In this document: piece after piece, positions 30,583 through 34,822 of the stretch
Position numbering within the stretch: the stretch's first letter is position 1
How the letters are laid out: every line of letters begins with the position of its first letter
Assembly (NCBI RefSeq): GCF_014836445.1
Contig: NZ_JACSQV010000005.1
Span: 132,806-167,627 of the forward strand
Origin: Cellulomonas avistercoris
Lineage (GTDB): Bacteria > Actinomycetota > Actinomycetes > Actinomycetales > Cellulomonadaceae
Reading direction: 5' to 3'
DNA length: 34,822 nucleotides
Program-made: the position numbers and the translations under genes
Notes under the pieces: generated by a model
What the model was told of the DNA's origin: nothing
The model's database searches: none
What the model saw: only the letters and a program-made list of their open reading frames with translations

Positions 30583-31548
30583 CTACCGGTGGTCGCCCGA
30601 CGGTCGCACGGCCGGCGGGGCGTCCTCGCAGGCCGCGTCGGTGGCGGGGACCAGCACGTCGTCGGACAGGTCGGGATGGGGGTCGTGGGCGGCCCGTCGC
30701 CGTGCGAGCACCGGGTGCACGACCGCTGCCGCCGCGTAGAGCGCGATCGCGAGGACGACGATCGTCGCGCCGGGCGGCACGTCGTTCCAGTACGTGATGA
30801 CCAGCCCGACGACGCTGACCGTGACGCCCAGCGCGCTGGCGACCACCATGGTGCGTCCGAACGAGCGGGCGAAGATCTGCGCGACGGCGACCGGCACGAT
30901 CATGAGCGCGCTGACCAGCAGCAGGCCCACGACACGCATCGAGATGGTGACCGTGAGGGCCGCGAGGCACGCGACGACCATCGACATCGCGCGGACGGGG
31001 ACGCCGCTGGCGCGCGCGAACTCCTCGTCGTGGCTCACGGCGAACAGCGCCCATCGCAGGCCGACACCGACGGTGAGGACGAGGACGGCCAGGGCCGCCG
31101 TCCACCACAGGTCGGTGGTCGACACGGTCGAGATCGAGCCGAAGAGGTAGCTCATGAGGTTCGCGTTGGTGCCCCCCGCGACCTTGATGAGCAGGACACC
31201 GCCGGCGATGCCGCCGTAGAACATGATCGCCAGCGCGAGGTCCCCGCTGGTCCGCCCGCGCTCGCGGACGAGCTCGATGACGACCGAGCCGACGACGGCG
31301 GCGACCACGGCGCCGGGCACGGCGAGCGCGTCGGCGGGCGCGACCGCGGCCCAGCTGCCCACGAGCCACCCCAGGGCGACACCCGTGAGCGCGACGTGGC
31401 CGATGCCGTCACCCATGAGGGCCATGCGGCGCTGCACGAGGAAGGTGCCGACGACGGGAGCCGCGGCACCCACCAGGACGGCCGCGACGAGTGCGCGCTG
31501 CATGAGCGGCGACGTCAGCAGCTCCACGACCTGCTCCCACCCGCTCAC
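30583..31548 (-). CDS. znuB: Zinc ABC transporter permease
   Basis: A 321-residue ABC-3 family permease with about eight hydrophobic segments, from PLMQRALVAAVLVGAAAPVVG at the start (here split by the family-typical QRA/AAVL) to the last near 265-285. The conserved FLVQRRMALMGDGIGHV, where the permease meets the ATPase, is near 36-52. The C-terminal tail is hydrophilic and acidic. It forms the membrane channel of the ZnuABC importer. GTG start overlapping the znuC stop by four bases (GTGA). Manganese cannot be excluded from the permease alone, but the zinc assignment is supported by the His-rich partners and the Zur-like operators upstream of znuA. Confidence 0.9.
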   Translation of the reverse strand: MSGWEQVVELLTSPLMQRALVAAVLVGAAAPVVGTFLVQRRMALMGDGIGHVALTGVALGWLVGSWAAVAPADALAVPGAVVAAVVGSVVIELVRERGRTSGDLALAIMFYGGIAGGVLLIKVAGGTNANLMSYLFGSISTVSTTDLWWTAALAVLVLTVGVGLRWALFAVSHDEEFARASGVPVRAMSMVVACLAALTVTISMRVVGLLLVSALMIVPVAVAQIFARSFGRTMVVASALGVTVSVVGLVITYWNDVPPGATIVVLAIALYAAAAVVHPVLARRRAAHDPHPDLSDDVLVPATDAACEDAPPAVRPSGDHR

Positions 31549-32315
31549 CGGGTCACCTCCAGCGTGAGGTCCGGTCCCTCGGACGGCGGTTCGGGGTCGG
31601 CGTGCGGGTGCGTGTGGTCGTGCCCGGCGTCGCCGTGCTCGCCGCGTGCGGGCGGCGGGGCGCCGTCGTGCACCACGCGCCCGTGGCGCAGGACGACGGC
31701 ACGGTCGATCAGCGGGGCGAACGGACCGATCTCGTGCAGGATCACCACGACGGTGGTCCCGGCGTCACGCAGGGACGACAGCGCGGTGACGAACGTGTCC
31801 TGCGTGGGCAGGTCGATCCCGGACGTGGGCTCGTCGAGGACGAGGAGGGACGGCTCGCGCACCAGCGCCCGTGCGATCAGGACCCGCTGCTGCTGGCCGC
31901 CGGACAGGTCCTGCACGCGACGCTCGTGCAGGTCGGCGACGCCGAGCGCGTCGAGCGCGGCGCGTGCGCGGGCCCGTGCGTCGCGCGGGGGCCGCAGGCG
32001 GTGGCCGTCCAGCAGGCCGGACACGACGACCTCGAGCGCGGTCGTGGGGACGCCGCCGCCGGCGGCCATGCGCTGCGGCACGTAGCCGACGCGTCGCCAC
32101 GGCACGTCGCGCCCCAGGGGGCGGCCCAGCAGGCGCACGCTGCCCGACACGTGCGGCACGACGCCGAGCAGCGCGCGCACGAGCGTCGACTTGCCCGACC
32201 CGTTGGCGCCCAGCAGCGCGAGCACCTGACCCGGGGGGACCGTCAGGTCCACGCCCCGCACGATGGGCTGGCCGCCGAGCGTCACGTGCACGTCGGTGGC
32301 TTCGATCGCGTTCAC
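31545..32315 (-). CDS. znuC: Zinc ABC transporter ATP-binding protein
   Basis: A 256-residue ABC ATPase. Walker A is GANGSGKST (36-44), the signature LSGGQ is at 137-141, Walker B LLVLDEP at 157-163, and the switch His is His194. All catalytic motifs are intact. A short His-rich tail (226-238, with HDHTHPH) follows the core and may sense or hand over zinc in the cytosol. It powers the znuB channel. The GTG overlaps the znuA stop (GTGA), so znuA, znuC and znuB are translationally coupled in that order. Confidence 0.93.
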   Translation of the reverse strand: MNAIEATDVHVTLGGQPIVRGVDLTVPPGQVLALLGANGSGKSTLVRALLGVVPHVSGSVRLLGRPLGRDVPWRRVGYVPQRMAAGGGVPTTALEVVVSGLLDGHRLRPPRDARARARAALDALGVADLHERRVQDLSGGQQQRVLIARALVREPSLLVLDEPTSGIDLPTQDTFVTALSSLRDAGTTVVVILHEIGPFAPLIDRAVVLRHGRVVHDGAPPPARGEHGDAGHDHTHPHADPEPPSEGPDLTLEVTR

Positions 32316-33247
32316 GAGCAGGACAATGCCACGCGCAGGGCCTCGAGGTTGGCCTCGGCGATCGAGAAGTAGTCCTGGGTGTCGTCGCCGAGCCCCTCGA
32401 TCGGGTCGAGGACCGCCGCCTCGACCCCGAGGTCCGCGGCCAGCGTCCGGGCGACCTTGGGCGAGACGAGCGTCTCGAAGAAGATCGTCGTGACGCCCTC
32501 GTCCCGCACGACCTCACCGACCTCCCGCAGTCGTGCGGGCGACGGCTCGGTCTCGGGGTCGACGCCCGAGATGCCGACCTGCTCGAGGTCGTAGCGGTCC
32601 GCGAGGTAGCCGAACGCCTCGTGCGACGTGACCACGACCCGACGCTCGCACGTCGCGAGCCCGGCCGTGTACGCCTCGTCGAGCGCGGTCAGGCGCGCGG
32701 TGAGCGCGTCGGCGTTGGCCCGGTAGACGTCGGCCCCGTCGGGGTCGATCTCGGAGAGCGCGGCGGCGACGTCGTCGGCGACCGCGGCCAGGCGCGTGGG
32801 GTCCAGCCAGAAGTGGGGGTCGGCGCCGTGGTCGTCCCCGTCCTCGGCGTCGTGGTCGTCGGCTTCGTGCCCGTGCGACGACGCGTCGCCCGCGAGGTCG
32901 GCGTGGACGGCGGCGTCGACGACGTGCTCGGGTGCCGCCTGGGCCACGGCGTCGTCGACGGCCGGCTGGAAGCCGGACTGGTGGACGACGAGCTGCGCGG
33001 CGCCGACGGACGCGACCTGGGCGGGGGAGAGCTCGACGTCGTGCGGCTCGGCGCCGGGAGGCGTCAGCGAGCTGACGGTGACGCGGTCGCCGCCGACCTC
33101 CTCGGTCACCATCTGCAGCGGGTAGAACGAGGCGAGCGCCCGGACCGTGCCGTCCTCACCCGGGCCCGCCGAGCACGCCGCGGTGACCAGCACCGGCAGC
33201 ACCAGGACGGCAGCGAGCAGGCGGGAGCGGCGGGGTGACCTGGACAT
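32312..33247 (-). CDS. znuA: Zinc-binding lipoprotein of the ZnuABC importer
   Basis: A 311-residue cluster A-1 substrate-binding protein. The signal peptide ends in the lipobox TAAC, so Cys25 should be lipidated. Likely metal ligands are His69 (GAEPHD), His145 (DPHFWLDP), His209 (TSHEAFGYL) and an acidic residue near 281. A His/Asp-rich loop (about 115-145, with HGHEADDHD) is the hallmark of zinc rather than manganese binders. ATG 33247 is chosen because the lipoprotein signal begins there and the -10-like GAGAAT is seven bases upstream; the in-frame TTG at 33262 would fall inside the promoter. Two Zur-like operators overlap the promoter and start. Diverges from glyS. Confidence 0.94.
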   Translation of the reverse strand: MSRSPRRSRLLAAVLVLPVLVTAACSAGPGEDGTVRALASFYPLQMVTEEVGGDRVTVSSLTPPGAEPHDVELSPAQVASVGAAQLVVHQSGFQPAVDDAVAQAAPEHVVDAAVHADLAGDASSHGHEADDHDAEDGDDHGADPHFWLDPTRLAAVADDVAAALSEIDPDGADVYRANADALTARLTALDEAYTAGLATCERRVVVTSHEAFGYLADRYDLEQVGISGVDPETEPSPARLREVGEVVRDEGVTTIFFETLVSPKVARTLAADLGVEAAVLDPIEGLGDDTQDYFSIAEANLEALRVALSCS

Positions 33248-33261
33248 GAGATCAATTCTCA
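33247..33261 (-). promoter_or_regulatory. Zur-like operator, proximal copy
   Basis: On the minus strand TGAGAATTGATCTCA is a 7-1-7 imperfect palindrome with TGAGA/TCTCA arms, close to the actinobacterial Zur/Fur pattern TGAnAATnnATnTCA. It overlaps the -10 box and touches the znuA start codon, so binding should block transcription. Confidence 0.6.
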
Positions 33262-33284
33262 ATGACGACGAGAACCGTTGTCAA
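33255..33284 (-). promoter_or_regulatory. znuACB promoter
   Basis: A perfect -35 TTGACA (33279-33284) and a -10-like GAGAAT (33255-33260), 18 bases apart, read on the minus strand. The -10 ends seven bases before the znuA ATG, implying a leaderless or nearly leaderless transcript. Both Zur-like boxes overlap it. Confidence 0.65.
33269..33283 (-). promoter_or_regulatory. Zur-like operator, distal copy
   Basis: On the minus strand TGACAACGGTTCTCG is a second 7-1-7 element (five of seven arm pairs match). It overlaps the -35 TTGACA. Its centre is 22 bases from that of the proximal copy, about two helical turns, so two repressor dimers could sit on the same face. Confidence 0.55.
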
Positions 33285-33333
33285 CACGGGCGCGCCCGGT
33301 GCACACCCGCGTCCGCGGTCCGCCGCCGACCGA

Positions 33334-33339
33334 TAGCCT
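33334..33339 (+). promoter_or_regulatory. glyS -10 box (TAGCCT)
   Basis: TAGCCT fits TAnnnT. Transcription would start near 33346, giving a leader of about 50 bases. No T-box features are visible in that leader. Confidence 0.5.
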
Positions 33340-33396
33340 GGGCCGTTGTGTCCCGCGGCACCCAGCCGCGGACTTCCTCGACCCAGGAGATCCACC

Positions 33397-34785
<1,389 letters not shown>

Positions 34786-34806
34786 GGCACGCACGACCGC
34801 GGGCCC

Positions 34807-34822
34807 GGGTGCTTCGGCACCC
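34807..34822 (+). terminator. glyS terminator with UUCG loop
   Basis: GGGTGC-TTCG-GCACCC forms a perfect 6-bp stem capped by the very stable UUCG tetraloop, 21 bases after the glyS stop. The element reaches the window edge, so its full stem and any T-tract cannot be seen. Confidence 0.75.

Noticed and set aside
33248..33396. T-box or other riboswitch upstream of glyS
   Set aside because: The leader is only about 50 bases and lacks T-box landmarks; only a -10 box and ribosome-binding site are seen.

Overview
The window is a stretch of chromosome from a very GC-rich actinobacterium, most like the Cellulomonadaceae and relatives in gene content and order. Supporting signs are extreme G/C at third codon positions, many GTG starts, ATGA/GTGA overlaps, leaderless promoters, and the PhoH-YbeY-CorC-Era order. 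This is inference from gene content; there is no rRNA in the window. I see no tRNA, rRNA, CRISPR array, insertion sequence, integrase or prophage gene. Coding density is very high and no gene-free stretch exceeds 300 bases. The longest gaps are about 232 bases (ppdK to phoH) and about 170 bases before leuA, which holds a terminator, a promoter and a leader-peptide attenuator.

Layout. (1) 75-2789, minus strand: pyruvate phosphate dikinase. (2) 3022-8365, plus strand: phoH/ybeZ, ybeY, a CorC/HlyC CBS protein and era, joined by ATGA overlaps, then a membrane-anchored alpha/beta hydrolase. (3) 8454-24324, plus strand: a roughly 16-kb signalling and cell-surface operon. It encodes a PP2C phosphatase, an FHA protein, a Ser/Thr kinase with an Fn3-like ectodomain, a 2055-residue Ig-like/Fn3 surface protein, a MoxR ATPase, a DUF58 protein, a transglutaminase-fold membrane protein and an RDD-FHA protein. 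(4) 24467-25933: a single-pass beta-propeller protein on its own leaderless promoter. (5) 25938-29930: leuA with its leader, recO, uppS and a small VOC protein. (6) 29950-33247, minus strand: a DedA-like protein and the znuACB zinc importer with two Zur-like operators. (7) 33397-34785: glycyl-tRNA synthetase followed by a UUCG-loop terminator.

The central operon is the most interesting part. Its gene set matches what I know as the PFNA cluster of bifidobacteria (kinase, Fn3 protein, AAA ATPase, DUF58, transglutaminase, phosphatase). A plausible reading is that the kinase senses something outside the cell and phosphorylates FHA-bound partners, and the phosphatase reverses this. MoxR and DUF58 may assemble or mature the giant surface protein and the transglutaminase-like protein. 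The transglutaminase-like protein has Gly where the catalytic Cys should be and Gln where the catalytic His should be, so it is probably a pseudoenzyme. An 8-codon micro-ORF links DUF58 and the transglutaminase gene by overlapping stop/start codons on both sides.

Other notable signals are three long poly-C tracts. One lies in the 3' end of the CBS gene, where gain of a single C would fuse CorC in frame to Era. There is a leucine leader peptide with consecutive CTG CTT CTT codons and competing hairpins, and a repeated '-10 box, six bases, start codon' arrangement that implies many leaderless transcripts.
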